From Neonectria sp. B-13 (Eukaryota > Ascomycota > Sordariomycetes > Hypocreales > Nectriaceae): DNA of 64,000 nt. Position numbers and translations under genes: made by a program. Shown in pieces: positions 44,278 to 54,933 of this stretch. The stretch spans positions 62,001 to 126,000 of the forward strand of contig NOKP01000043.1 in assembly GCA_002682825.1 (NCBI GenBank), read 5' to 3'. The notes under the pieces are model-generated. The model was not told the DNA's origin and did not search any database. It saw only the letters and a list, made by a program, of their open reading frames with translations. The first letter of the stretch is position 1. Each line of letters begins with the position of its first letter.

Positions 44278-45704
44278 TCAACCTCCGGGCCGTACGTACC
44301 GTGCCGTACCGGCTTGCTCATCCTGCAGGGGGCCATGCGCGGCATGCTCGATGACAATCTCCGTCTTCCGCAGTATGCCCTCCTCGTTCATAAAGCCCGT
44401 CCTGTCGTTGGCCGGACCCAAGATGTCCCTCGCACTATCTCCACCACCCTGGTCCGCACCACTGCCCAGGGCCTGCACTCCATTGCGACGCCAGAGGTTC
44501 TTGCGCCAGGTCGACTGTAGTGCGCACGCTGAGTCTCCCTGGGATTTGCTTCCGCTCCGGCTGCCGACTCTTGACTGCTCGCCAAAGTACCTCACAAGCG
44601 GCGGAGCAAGCTTCGGGACTGCTGCGACGATGAGGCCCAGGTTGTTCTCGACCATAGACCACAGGATGAGGAGGCTCGAGTCGAGGAGGACGAGCTTTTT
44701 GCGGTTCGGCATTTGAAGCTTGAGCAGAGTTGGGAAGGGGAGCACCATGCTCAGATGGTTATTAGTTCCCACGCGACCGTGTTGAGAAAATTGACTTACA
44801 CCATGACGTCGAAGACGATGGTCAGAGAGTCCATTGTCGTATACACGGGCACGCCATCGATGCATGATCCTCATGTGACACTGGTGTCCCATTGTTTCCT
44901 GACCTGCGGAGGAACTCGTGTCAAGCTTGATGCAAGTTGACGTCGTCCATTCCCCACACTGACCGGCGAGCACAGGTTGATCTGAGCAACCAGGAACATA
45001 GTGTGGAACAGGGTGCATGCCATGGCAACGCCAACAGTCGTGTTGTACCAGAGGCCCGCCGCCATGAATCGCAGATAGGATAACAGCAGACTCAGCTTGA
45101 AGCCAAGAATGCTAGAGATGTAGCTATTCGCCGTGTTGGTGTCTCAGTATCGTCGTGGGGAAATGAGGTGGTTTCTTCCAATGGCGCGCCGATGAACTGC
45201 TGCTGTGGGTCGTGTCAGTCGTGGTCGTGGGAGACAATGGACAGGTTGCTTACCAGCATGAAATCATAGTAGTTCTCCAGGGGCATATCGTCAATACTCT
45301 TCAGTCCCAGACCCCATTTTGTTTCTGTGTTCTGTCTTAGTCGGTTGTCTTTGGCGATGTTTGATGTAAGGACGCCCACGCATAATCGTCACAACTGCAA
45401 AGCCACAGCTCGCAACCTAAACCTAGAGTCAGTAGAAGCTCCAAACCGAGATGAAGATCTTCTACCCATGTCGCAACGCTGATCCAGTCATCTAAAAGCC
45501 GGGGAATCAGTCGAAGGTCAAAAGAACATGAAATTAGCGATGGTATGTGCCTACTCTACACGCTTTGAGCACGAATCCCTTTACGTATACTCGCAGGTCG
45601 ACCGTCAAGAGTGCAACAGCCGTGAAAACGACGGCCAGAAAGGTGATTTGAGGACCGGTGGTCGGAGGTTCGCCCGGCACATTGTACGTCCAGCCTATTT
45701 CCAC
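44278..45704 (-). pseudogene. Rhodopsin-domain (fungal seven-helix) membrane protein, multiply damaged
   Basis: Minus-strand exons can be traced: N-terminal helix (PTTGPQITFLAVVFTAVALL, from about 45690), DDWISVATW after an acceptor near 45425, KWGLGLKSIDDMPLENYYDF near 45310-45260, LGFKLSLLLSYLRFMAAGLW near 45105-45045, CIDGVPVYTTMDSLTIVFD near 44860, and LLILWSMVENNLGLIVAAV near 44660, running to the stop at 44278. This order matches the fungal rhodopsin-domain family. Damage: no ATG at the expected start (GTG at 45704-45702); the donor expected at about 45178 reads GGAAGA instead of GTAAGA; and the helix between LPFPTLLKLQMPNRKK and the WSMVE block is shortened by deletion. The gene is probably dead. 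Such proteins are often neighbours of metabolite clusters, without a proven signalling role. Confidence 0.7.
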
Positions 45705-45713
45705 GATTAGAGA

Positions 45714-46949
45714 GTCGATAGCAGAACTTAAATATGAGAAAAGAAAAAAAGAAAATCAGACAAAGAGAATAGAGCAGCGAAAGAAATAACAGAAAAGGCA
45801 GAGTAAGCTACCCAATCTGCTCAAACCAAGGAGGAAAACATGATTGAGAAAGACGCGTCCCCTCTCAACCCGTCAACCAGGGCGCTGCAGGCAAAACGCT
45901 TTAAACTAGCAGGCACTGCAACATGTTCAGACACGACACTGCACCATGCAGGGAGTGCGGGCATATCTAACAGGGAGCAAAAAGTCTGCCTGTTGGTTGT
46001 CTCCCTGAGAATATAAAACACGAGACTCGCTGAAGTGACAACCACCAACATGCGCTGCGCGCAAGTGGGACTCAAGGTTCATTAAACCCATGCTTTATGA
46101 CGACATATTCACTTTGAGTTTACTGAACCTTGTGTCACCTAAGTCTAAGGCGCAATAATTTTGCCTGCTGATTGATAGCCAACTGAGTCTCATGTACTTA
46201 TACTATGTCCCCCTCTCAGGGTGTGTTCTCAGTCATTAACCGAGGTCAACAGCCATCAACCTGTCTCAAGCTAGTCCTCGTAGGTATAGGACTTCGTAAT
46301 CACTGTATAATTCCGGAATTCCACTATATTAAGCGGGAGGAGTGAATGTGGGGTAGAATCTAAGCTTCCGCTCTGTTAGATATTGAGGTGAATTGTGTTT
46401 GTTCTTTCAATCCATCTCTTTGAGGATTTAGGGCAAGCCTTTTATGCCATTTCTGTGCCATGTATCATCAACTAGAAGCTGCTTACTCTGCCTGTGGAAA
46501 TAGGTGGCAAGTCTCATATTTAATGGCGATATTTATGTCAGCCGTTCCAGTCCTCCTCGGGGCTTCTTGCCACTATTCAACAAGTTCCTTGGGCTGGAAC
46601 AAAAACGAACGGGGCCGCCGCCGCATCCGTTATTAATCTCCATTGCCAGGGTACTAGGCCCCTCCCCCTGTCAGCGACAGCCGTGGACGCACGGCCACGT
46701 AGCTCATTAAAACAACCCCTGCATGTTATTGTGCTGCAAGATAAAACTCAAGATCTCTACCCCAAGAATGTTCCATTCTTGCACGAGTTCTCTTCACGTC
46801 CCCAGAAGACGAGCCGCGGCACCAATTGCTTGCTCCATTCCACTCAAGACGACTCAAACAGGTAATGACTCTCCATCTTTCACCCTTCTGTTTCCCAATG
46901 CTCACATTCTGTCTCTAGGGCTACCTAGTTTCTAAACGCAGCACCGACA
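45714..46949. other. Intergenic, promoter side of the second oxidase
   Basis: A purine-rich tract at 45735-45800 is followed by sequence without a supported gene. Ends at the oxidase start. Confidence 0.45.
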
Positions 46950-48755
46950 ATGAGAATTCCAAGCTTTATGACGGCGGCGATTGCAATTGCAACCGCCCAA
47001 GTACATGTCACTTCGTCTAGCTGCAAATGCTTCCCGGGCGATAGCTGCTGGCCTTTGGACAATGAGTGGAGGAGCCTCAACTCGTCCGTCAATGGCCGGC
47101 TGATCAAGACGGTGCCGCTGGGATCTCCTTGCCATGACCCCACGTACGATGCCGAGGAGTGCAAGTATCTCCAGAGCCAATGGCAATCGCCCGAGATTCA
47201 GTAAGTTCGCCATATAAACCAGTTGCTTGCGATACTCAACAGTGTGCTACTCTCCCTATATGAAGAAAAAAAAAAACACTACCAGTTTGCTGACGCACAC
47301 TCAAGCATGGGGTCTTCTTCCTCTGTCATGGCCCCTTGGTTCGCCAACCAAAGCTGTGACCCCTTTCAACCTCGCTCCCGCGCCTGCGAACTCGGCAACT
47401 ACGTTCGCTACGCCGTCGAGGCCCGCACCAAGGCCGACATCGTCAACGCCATCAACTTTGCCCGCAACAACAACATCCGTTTTGTCATCCGTAACACGGG
47501 CCATGACTACAACGGCCGCTCCACTGGTGCCGGTGCCCTCTCTGTCTGGACGCATCGCTTGAAGGACATCGAGTTCATCGATTACCACGCGGACGGCTAC
47601 AAGGGCAAGGCTGTCACTCTCGGCGCCGGTGTTCAGGGCTTTGATATCCTCAGCGCGGGCCACAAGGCGGGATACGTCGTCGTCGGAGGCGAGTGTCCCA
47701 CCGTTGGCATCACGGGCGGATACACCCAAGGTGGTGGTCACTCTGCCCTCAGCTCGAGTTTCGGACTCTCGGCGCAGAACACGCTCGAATTCGAAGTCAT
47801 TACCGCCGATTCAGGCGTCGTCACCGCCTCGTCTACCGAGAACTCTGATCTTTTCTGGGCTCTCAACGGTGGCGGTGGCGGTAATTGGGGCGTTGTTCTC
47901 TCTATGACTGTCAAGGCATTCCCCGATGCCAAGGTGGGCGGTGCAACCTTGGCCTTCTTCACTACCAATAATGACCAGACAACCTTTTACGAGGGCATTA
48001 AAACTTTTCACTCCAAGCTCCCCGAAATGGTCGACACCGGTTCCATGGTTGTGTACTACTTTACCAACACCTTCTTCCAAATTTCTCCTTTGACCGCCTT
48101 CAACAAGACTAAGGAGGAAGTTCAGACTATTCTTGCGCCTTTTGTCAAGTCTCTGAGTGACTTGGGCATCAATTACACAGTCGCATACAGCCAGACGGAT
48201 TCGTACTACGATCACTACGACACATTCTTCGGCCCCTTACCCATCGGTACCATTCAAGTCGGCATCGCCCAGTACGGCGGTCGTCTCATTCCCCGCGATA
48301 CCATTGTCAATAACAATGCTGCGCTCACCGAGACCGCCAAAAGCATCGTCGAGCAGGGAGTCACCTGGATCGGCGTCGGCACAAACGTTTCCCCATTTAG
48401 CAACTCCAAGACCCAATCTGTGCTGCCCGCCTGGAACAAAACCCTCGTCCACGCCACTCTGACGACACCCTGGAACTTTACCGCCCCTTGGTCTGAGATG
48501 CTCGATCTTCAGAACCTCATGACTGAGAAGATTATGCCCGAGATTGAAGCCGTTACCCCTGGAAGTGGGGCTTATATGAATGAGGCTGATTTCCGTCAGC
48601 CTAGGTTTCAATCCGAGTTCTTTGGCAGCAATTATGACCGGCTGCTCACTATTAAGAAGAAGTGGGACAACCGCGGCTTTTTCTACGCTCGCAACGCTGT
48701 TGGCAGTGAGCAATGGTCTGTTGCTGATAATAGCAGGATGTGTGAGGTCAAATAG
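46950..48755 (+). CDS. BBE-type FAD-linked oxidase with both covalent-flavin residues, two exons, intact
   Basis: Exons 46950-47200 and 47306-48755 give 566 residues. The intron (47201-47305, 105 bases) has donor GTAAGT and branch GCTGAC; an alternative acceptor at 47242 would add a lysine-rich insertion and is less likely. Signal peptide residues 1-17. FAD-binding PCMH domain with IRNTGHDY (His150, 8-alpha link) and GGECPTVG (Cys214, 6-S link) predicts bicovalent FAD as in berberine-bridge-like enzymes; the C-terminal BBE motif is FYARNAVGSEQWS. Many Asn-X-Ser/Thr sites fit secretion. Fungal relatives oxidise sugars or perform oxidative cyclisations in metabolite pathways. It lies in the regulator/exporter neighbourhood but has no visible backbone gene. 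Confidence 0.88.
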
Positions 48756-49234
48756 GTTTACCAATAGTTATAAGAAGGTGGCTGAACCCTTTATTGTACA
48801 GAACAACTAGAAGTCAACCTAAGTATCAGTGCCTCTTTTATTCTTTATGAATAATCGCCAGTCAGGCTTGAGGCAAAGAGAGACTAAATTGGGCGGGTGA
48901 TACTCACCTGTAAAAAAACCTTCTATTATGAAAGATCCACTGTCCGGCCTCATAAAAGAAAATGTTTAGAGATACGTGGTTTTATTATGACTTGCCCGCT
49001 TATCTTTTAGGTAAGTGAGTTGAGAGAGTCCTCTACTATATCAATGCTGTAAAGCATTAAAGAAAAGGTAACTTAAGGGCCATGCTCTAGTGGGACTAAG
49101 GGAGGCTTCTATTTGTAGTAGTGTGAGCTTGAACTCTTTATTAACTGTATTATATTTATATTATCACTACCAAGCGCTTTGTACAGCCTGAGATATTAAA
49201 GCATTAATGCTTAAAATAGATAAAAGTTATACTA
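48756..49234. other. AT-rich spacer
   Basis: No gene. 49070-49220 is TA-rich and follows the 3' ends of two converging genes. Confidence 0.5.
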
Positions 49235-50700
49235 TTATTGTCGTTTCCTCTTTTTACTCTCATCAGGTTTAGGCTGATCATCCATGCAGCTATAAGCAAT
49301 ACTCGCAGCTTCTCTCTCCCCTTCACCTTCCCAAACGCCCATCGCTGCTTTACGAACTCGCGCTTGCAGAAACTGTGTAAAAGTACCATACGTTTCATTC
49401 TCTCCTTCGGCCATTTCCATCGCAACCCACTCCAGCTTCTCAAATGCCTCCCAGCTGCTGTACCTTGAGACAATGAGGTTATGAGTATGTCTCTTCACAT
49501 CATCCGGGGTCTCCGGGGTCTCCATGACCTCTTTGTACGCCTCGGTCGTCTCCTTCGTGACGGACGGAGTGATGAACCAAGTCTGGAGGATATCGTTGGA
49601 TCCAAGCAGAATTGGCTTCCTGTGGCTCGGCCATTCGCGTCCGTCTGGGAGTTCCAGATCCATGACTCCAGTTATGGTCTGGTGCAGCTCAACGGGAAGA
49701 TCGTCCACGTATAGCTCTCCCCAGTCAAGCTCATCAACTCCAAATATGGGGGTATCCAGGGGTAGCCGTTCCATGTGCGGCCAAACCCGTTGCTGATCTT
49801 TAAAAATTCCTTGTAGTCATCTGGCAGCGAAACATCAAGCTTGTGCTCAAGGGCTGATATTTGCTCGTCCGTCGCAGGCGGTAGGACGAACAACGATTCG
49901 GGAACTTCCTCCCTCATCTCCTCATATTGACCCCTACCATTCGTTCTTGTGTTGCGGTCCAAGTCCTCTAGAAGCTCCCTAATCGATTTCTTTTCAGTAA
50001 CATGTGTCTTGCGGCCATTATTTACGCGTTCGGTAAAGGACTCAATGGCTTCTTTGCCGAGAGCTTCGAGCTTGTCCATGTCAACAGGAATCTTGCGAGC
50101 CAAGGCCCCAGGAGCGAGAAGGCCCCAGTTGTCCCGACGTTGGGTGAGATACTCAATGGCCTGGTTCGCGTGCATTCTCGTGGAGATGAGGCCGAGGGCT
50201 TTCTGAACGTTTGGGTCTGCCTCGATTTCCTCGATCGAGGACGTGTGCTTTGATGCCAGTCGAATCGCGACCGCCAACGCGTCAGCAAGGGCTTCGCTCC
50301 GCCCCATAGCTTCGCCTCCTGTGCTGGCATCGCAATTCTCAGCAGTCACCAGCAGGACTCCCAACTCTGACGGATCGTCCTCGACGGCGTCGCTGTCATT
50401 TCCGAAATCCGGGGTGATTTCTTCGGCGACCTTAGCCAGCTCCTTTTCGGTCCTCTCCTCGGGAGGGATTTCCTCTGGCCATTGGTCTGCTTCCGCAAAA
50501 GCAAACTTGAGAGTGCGGAGTTGGCGGAGCTGCCACTCGGAGGAATATTGAGAGAGGAGGAGTGATATCAATGTTTTGGCTGTTTCGATCTGGCCCAGGA
50601 CAGCGAATTCTTTGGCCAGTTCGCGCATTGAGCGGTATACAAATCCTAGATCGGGGTCTGTCGAGATGGCGTCGGCATCAAATTTCTTGAAAGACGCCAT
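49235..50700 (-). CDS. SUKH-domain (SMI1/KNR4-like) protein, one-base frame break
   Basis: The frame from ATG 50700 (MASFKKFDADAIS) runs to about 49763 and continues, one base out of phase, to TGA 49235-49237; the two parts overlap at the G run 49759-49762 (C run on the coding strand). One missing base there would restore a single protein of about 488 residues. The SUKH core is visible at about residues 280-345: LPPATDEQISALEHKLDVS, LPDDYKEFLKISNGF and, after the break, FGVDELDW. The N-terminal 280 residues are helical and acidic; the C-terminus is basic (KKRKRQ, nuclear-signal-like). Fungal SMI1/KNR4 proteins link wall integrity and growth signalling; this one is shorter and its role is unknown. 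Either a sequencing error or a fresh mutation. Confidence 0.75.
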
Positions 50701-51605
50701 GTCGGCTGGTAGGAGATGGGGATGATGATCGAGTCTAGGAAATGAGGAAGAGGAGCAGATTAAATCCTCCTGTTCAGCACAGTGCCACACTGGCCGAATA
50801 GCGTGAACTTCTTGCTGACGTCGGCGGGGCTCCTCTCACGCAGCTGATGCCTACATAGTAATTACTTGAAGGATCAGCACCCTGGAATTCTGACGTCGAC
50901 CACAGTCTGCCAAGAACTGCTCTGCGGGGCCATTTCAGGCTAGACCCAACCCACACTTCGGAGGCAGGCAGTCCCGGTGGCGTCGGGTCCCGGGTAGGAT
51001 GATCTGGAGTCGAGGCGCTCATCGTTGACCTTTGCCCAGCCCCGGAACAAAGCTCCCTTTGTCTCAGTAACGTGAGGTGTTGAATCTTCCCGTAGCCCTT
51101 TGGAGCCTAGATGATTCTTCATATTATCAATCGCCTTGGCACTGCATGATACCAGTAGATAGTTCGTTTCTGTAGTTCGAGCTGGAGTTCCCTTTTTAAA
51201 GGGAGGCATGGCAAATATCGGAAACATGTTGGCAATCTAGCCGACGGTTTGGGTTAGTCTTTCCACGCCGTCGTGAGGACTCCCAGACGCAGTTTGGTAG
51301 TGCTGAGCAGATATGGGTGTGCTTGTTCTTGGAGCGACTTTGTTTCCTCGAAAGTCTTTCCTAATGCTTGATGAGAATGTTACTTCGCTCGTGGCTTGCT
51401 AACTTTAAGTGGTCGTTTCGTTATTTGCAAGCCGGGCTTTTTATCTTCTTTGCCGATTAGTAGAGAGATCTGATAATGGTAAGAAATAACGGAAGAAAAC
51501 TCTTTCGATTTAATCTATTAACGAATGGGAATCTAAAACAACTGCTGCAGTTCCTCGTATTAACAATTCCGAAAAGTAAGAGAACTCGAAGCTTTCAAAG
51601 GCTAA
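50701..51605. other. Promoter side of the SUKH gene and unassigned sequence
   Basis: A 95-codon minus-strand frame at 51227-50940 starts with MPPFKKG-like sequence, but has no resemblance, intron or neighbour support. Nothing else seen. Confidence 0.35.
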
Positions 51606-52944
51606 CTAATTCCATCTGTCGGCGAGAGCCCCTCCTGGAAGGAGTGCCTGTACCGCAATATTCCCTTTGTGATATAGCCGTAGGTACGAGCAAATAGAAG
51701 GACATTCCACTCTAGCTCTGAGTTCAATCCACCATATACTGCGACTTGCTTTGCGGTACCATAGATACTGCAACAAAAGCGCTACAGGGTCCCTTTTCTG
51801 GAGCAAGTCTTTGAAAGGGCCATAGATACTGCGCGCGAAGAGTTGAGTTTGACCTGTTGTGACCTCGCTATCATGGAGGCTCAGGATCTGGGATACCGCG
51901 TGGGCGGCATAGAAGTACGTGTTGTTTTCCGCTGTAGATGAGTCTTTGAGGTGACAGGCGGCAGCCAAGGCCCTTGGTATACCATCCATACCCCCCCCTG
52001 GTAAAGGTGAATGCATATAAGCAAACGTCGCGGCCATGATGCAGAAGAGACTGTCCGGTCGTAGCGGGTTAACTATGTGCCACAATGACATTTTAGCCCT
52101 GCTCATGCGCAACCAGTCTAAATCGGAATGGTCTGATGACTTTAGAGGCCACGATTCTTCCGGTGTGCATGCATCAGGGGACGAGAAGGCCAAAATAGAC
52201 AGAGCGGCCGCAGTGCCCCATATTGGATCCCTATCTTTCGCTTCAATCGGTTCCCTTAACCGTCTGTTGAGAAGAAGTGTGCTTTGAGACCAATGATAGC
52301 ACTCTTCTAAAGTGCGACGACAACCTGAGGTATTCAGATGGCGGTCATATGTAAGCGCCACAGCTAAAGAGGCGTGCATTAGGAAAGGGTGCTGGAAGCC
52401 ATACGTAAGTAGAGCCCAGGCACATGATAGATAATCCAGATTCATTTTGTCCATTGGAAACAAAAACAACAGAACAAGACTTACAGTGAAAGCTAATTTC
52501 AGGAGCTTGCGATTGACTTGTATCATATTCGGGTCATCTGGGGTAATGAGACTTCGTCCGAGGTACCGGGTTATGAAATCTTGACACTTTGCGTTCAATT
52601 GATAGGAAGTTGATGCGTCAGATGTCCAGACAGCACTGGTGACAGGGGGTTGAAGCTCTGCTTTTCCTCGAACCACCAATGGCCTCCCTGTGTCAGCGGC
52701 GACGGGCTGCAGATCGGGAATATTAGACATAAAGTTGCATAGTACACCAAATGAACTGCATCTCTTGCACTGTGGTTTACTTTCGTCGCACTAGTAGGTC
52801 AAGAAAAGTCGTTCAGCCAAGCACCAGTTTGGAAAGCCGGGAGCCACCCACCTTGAGTTTTCTGAGCTTGCAATTTCGGCAGCCAAACCTCGACCTCCGC
52901 TTCGGCCTACGCCCCTGAGCCTCTCTTGGAACAGTCGAAGCCAT
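51606..52944 (-). CDS. Zn2Cys6 fungal transcription factor, three exons, intact
   Basis: Exons 52944-52852, 52790-52485 and 52391-51606 give 394 residues. Zinc-cluster cysteines at 22, 25, 32, 39, 42 and 49 have the canonical spacing, with basic flanks (GRRPKRRSR, KLRKLK). The first intron interrupts the cluster exactly before the third cysteine, as in the regulator at 40 kb. The second intron (52392-52484, 93 bases) is stop-free and in frame, but splicing gives LAFTHPFLMHASLAVALTY, the helix typical of this regulator type, so removal is preferred. An upstream in-frame ATG at 53070 is possible but puts a long tail before the basic cluster. It is divergent from the enoyl-reductase gene, 467 bases apart. 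Confidence 0.85.
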
Positions 52945-53411
52945 GCTTGACCAATTGTCCAGTGCTTTCCGCAGCTTGCCTGTGAGGGATTTCCAGAGGT
53001 CGAAAGGGATACGATGCCGAAGTGATCCGTAACACGGGGAGGCGGTCATGGTCATGGTCACGCCAAGCACACTAGTTTCTCCTCGCCACAGGCATCCTTA
53101 CACTAACCCTCTATCGGAAATACATCTCCCACGCTAACTATTCCTCGCATGCAGAGGCCTCTGATTGGCTGCCAGTCCTACCCGGAAGCTCCCGCCATCT
53201 ATACTCAAATAAGATCACATCGGACAGGCCGTCATTGCATTGCATGGCAGAGTAAGAATTTGGAATGATAGATTAATTGTATAAGAAGAGGGCCATTTCT
53301 CGATAAAGGCTACTGAGTCTGCTGTCACAATCATACAATTTCGACTTTACTATCAAACTTTCTTCGCACAAGATCCTCCACCTCGAAAGCTTTACTCGCA
53401 AAAAAGTCCAA
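52945..53411. promoter_or_regulatory. Bidirectional promoter region, regulator / enoyl reductase
   Basis: 467 bases between two divergent starts. Pairs of CGG triplets, the half-site of Zn2Cys6 factors, occur here, but none forms an obvious inverted or everted site that I would assert. Confidence 0.3.
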
Positions 53412-54590
53412 ATGGCTACCCACCTCGCGGCCGTTTCCCCGGCCAAAGGCCAACCCTTTGAGCTCCAAACCCGCACCACCCCCAAACCAGGACCAAACGA
53501 GCTCCTCATTGCTGTCAAATCCGTAGCTCTCAACCCGGCAGACGCCCACATGCGTGACCAAGGCCTCTTCATACCCACATACCCCACGGTCATCGGCTTC
53601 GACATCTCGGGGTTGGTCCTCGAGGTCGGTGACAACGTCCCCACCGGTGCTACCGGTGATGGCCTGGGCCCCTCTTTCCGACCGGGTATCACCCGCGTCG
53701 CCGCCTACGCCGCCTCCTTCTGGAGGTCCTGCGACCCGGACTACGGCGCATTTCAGGAGCGGTGCCTCGTTCCCTGGCAGCATGCTGTACCTCTTCCGGA
53801 CGAGGGGATATCTTGGAACCAAGCGGCAACCTTGCCCGTCGCCGTCGAGGTACCCCTTAACGCGTGGGATGTCATGGGGATCCCCCGGGTGGGAGAAGCC
53901 ACTGTCTCCGCCTCCGCCTCCGTCTCCGCTGCCTCTTCCAGTACCGATACCAAGGGAGCGACGCAGAAGAATAACAATGGAAAAAGAGAAGCTCTCCTAA
54001 TCTGGGGCGCCTCTTCTAGTGTTGGCACCATGGGCGTACAAACCGCCCGGCTGCTGCGGGAAGATCCCAACTCTTCTTTCGCCGCCGTGTACGCCACGGC
54101 CGGATCGGCGAATAATAATTATGTGGGTTCACTGGGTGCGGACCGCGTGTTTGACCACAAACACGCACAAGTTGTGGATGCGATCGTCTCTGCGGCCAAG
54201 GAGGACGGGTTAGTGATCCGGCATTGTTTTCTTGCTACCGGGCAGCTCGCGCCGTGTCAGGCTGTGCTCAAAGCTTTCTTCGACGAAGATAAAAAGGGGG
54301 AGAAGACGACGGCGAAGATCGGGTCGGCACCCTTGATTCCTCCGGATGCGGAGGTCGTGGACGGTGTGGAGACCATATTTGTGCTGCCGTCGACGGTGGA
54401 AGAGGAGAGGTTGGAGCAGTTCCGATATTGGATCGGGACGTGGCTGAGGGAGAATCTGACCAAGGGGACCATCAGGCCGAGTCCGGAGCCGAGGGTCGTG
54501 GGGAAGGGTCTGGGGGCTATCAATGGTGGGTTGGACGTGCTGCTCCGGGGGGTGAGTTGCACGAAGTTGGTTGTTGAGGTTGCGGAGTGA
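53412..54590 (+). CDS. Zinc-independent MDR-family trans-enoyl-reductase-like oxidoreductase, single exon
   Basis: 392 residues, no introns. A GroES-like N-terminal domain (about 1-150: VKSVALNPADAHMRDQG, YPTVIGFDISGLVLEVG) is followed by a Rossmann domain with LLIWGASSSVGTMGVQTARLL at about 196-216 for NADPH. The catalytic and structural zinc cysteines of alcohol dehydrogenases are absent. The layout and the NPADAHM motif match the group that includes stand-alone trans-enoyl reductases of fungal polyketide pathways and uncharacterised relatives. A Ser/Ala/Thr-rich, low-complexity insertion (about 160-190) precedes the Rossmann fold. Divergent from a Zn2Cys6 gene, a frequent arrangement in metabolite clusters, but no polyketide synthase lies in the window. 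Confidence 0.82.
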   Translation: MATHLAAVSPAKGQPFELQTRTTPKPGPNELLIAVKSVALNPADAHMRDQGLFIPTYPTVIGFDISGLVLEVGDNVPTGATGDGLGPSFRPGITRVAAYAASFWRSCDPDYGAFQERCLVPWQHAVPLPDEGISWNQAATLPVAVEVPLNAWDVMGIPRVGEATVSASASVSAASSSTDTKGATQKNNNGKREALLIWGASSSVGTMGVQTARLLREDPNSSFAAVYATAGSANNNYVGSLGADRVFDHKHAQVVDAIVSAAKEDGLVIRHCFLATGQLAPCQAVLKAFFDEDKKGEKTTAKIGSAPLIPPDAEVVDGVETIFVLPSTVEEERLEQFRYWIGTWLRENLTKGTIRPSPEPRVVGKGLGAINGGLDVLLRGVSCTKLVVEVAE

Positions 54591-54933
54591 GAGCTTCTGG
54601 GGTGTTGACACGAGGTATGGAAATGATTGGCATAGATACATACAATGATGCGTTCAAACAAGAAGCTCACTGAAGGAGCTTGTACTTGTCAATGTTATTT
54701 CTTAGGTTTCTGCGAAGTACCCATAGCTGAGAGTACGTGATTCCCCTTGTAAAAACCACTGGATCTGGTAGGCACCAGCGACTTCAATGTGTAAGGAGTG
54801 GGGGCTCGCACCGCCCTAAATAAGAGCCTCCCTTGGTCTGGCGCAGCATCAAAATACTTCAAAGCAAGTAACAGATAGATTCAAAAAAGAAAGACCCAAC
54901 AACCTGAAGGCAAACAATATGTATTGGTTGTAT
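54591..54933. other. Convergent 3' spacer
   Basis: No gene; it lies between the converging enoyl-reductase and mucin-like genes. Confidence 0.5.

Noticed and set aside
47243..47305. Acceptor at 47242 for the oxidase intron
   Set aside because: Keeps the frame, but adds a lysine-rich insertion unlike the family; the acceptor at 47305 has a better branch site and gives the usual MAPWFANQSCDPF region.
47301..48764. Minus-strand ORFs of 134-175 codons
   Set aside because: Antisense shadows of the second BBE-type oxidase.
53273..54670. Minus-strand ORFs opposite the enoyl reductase
   Set aside because: Antisense shadows with low-complexity composition.
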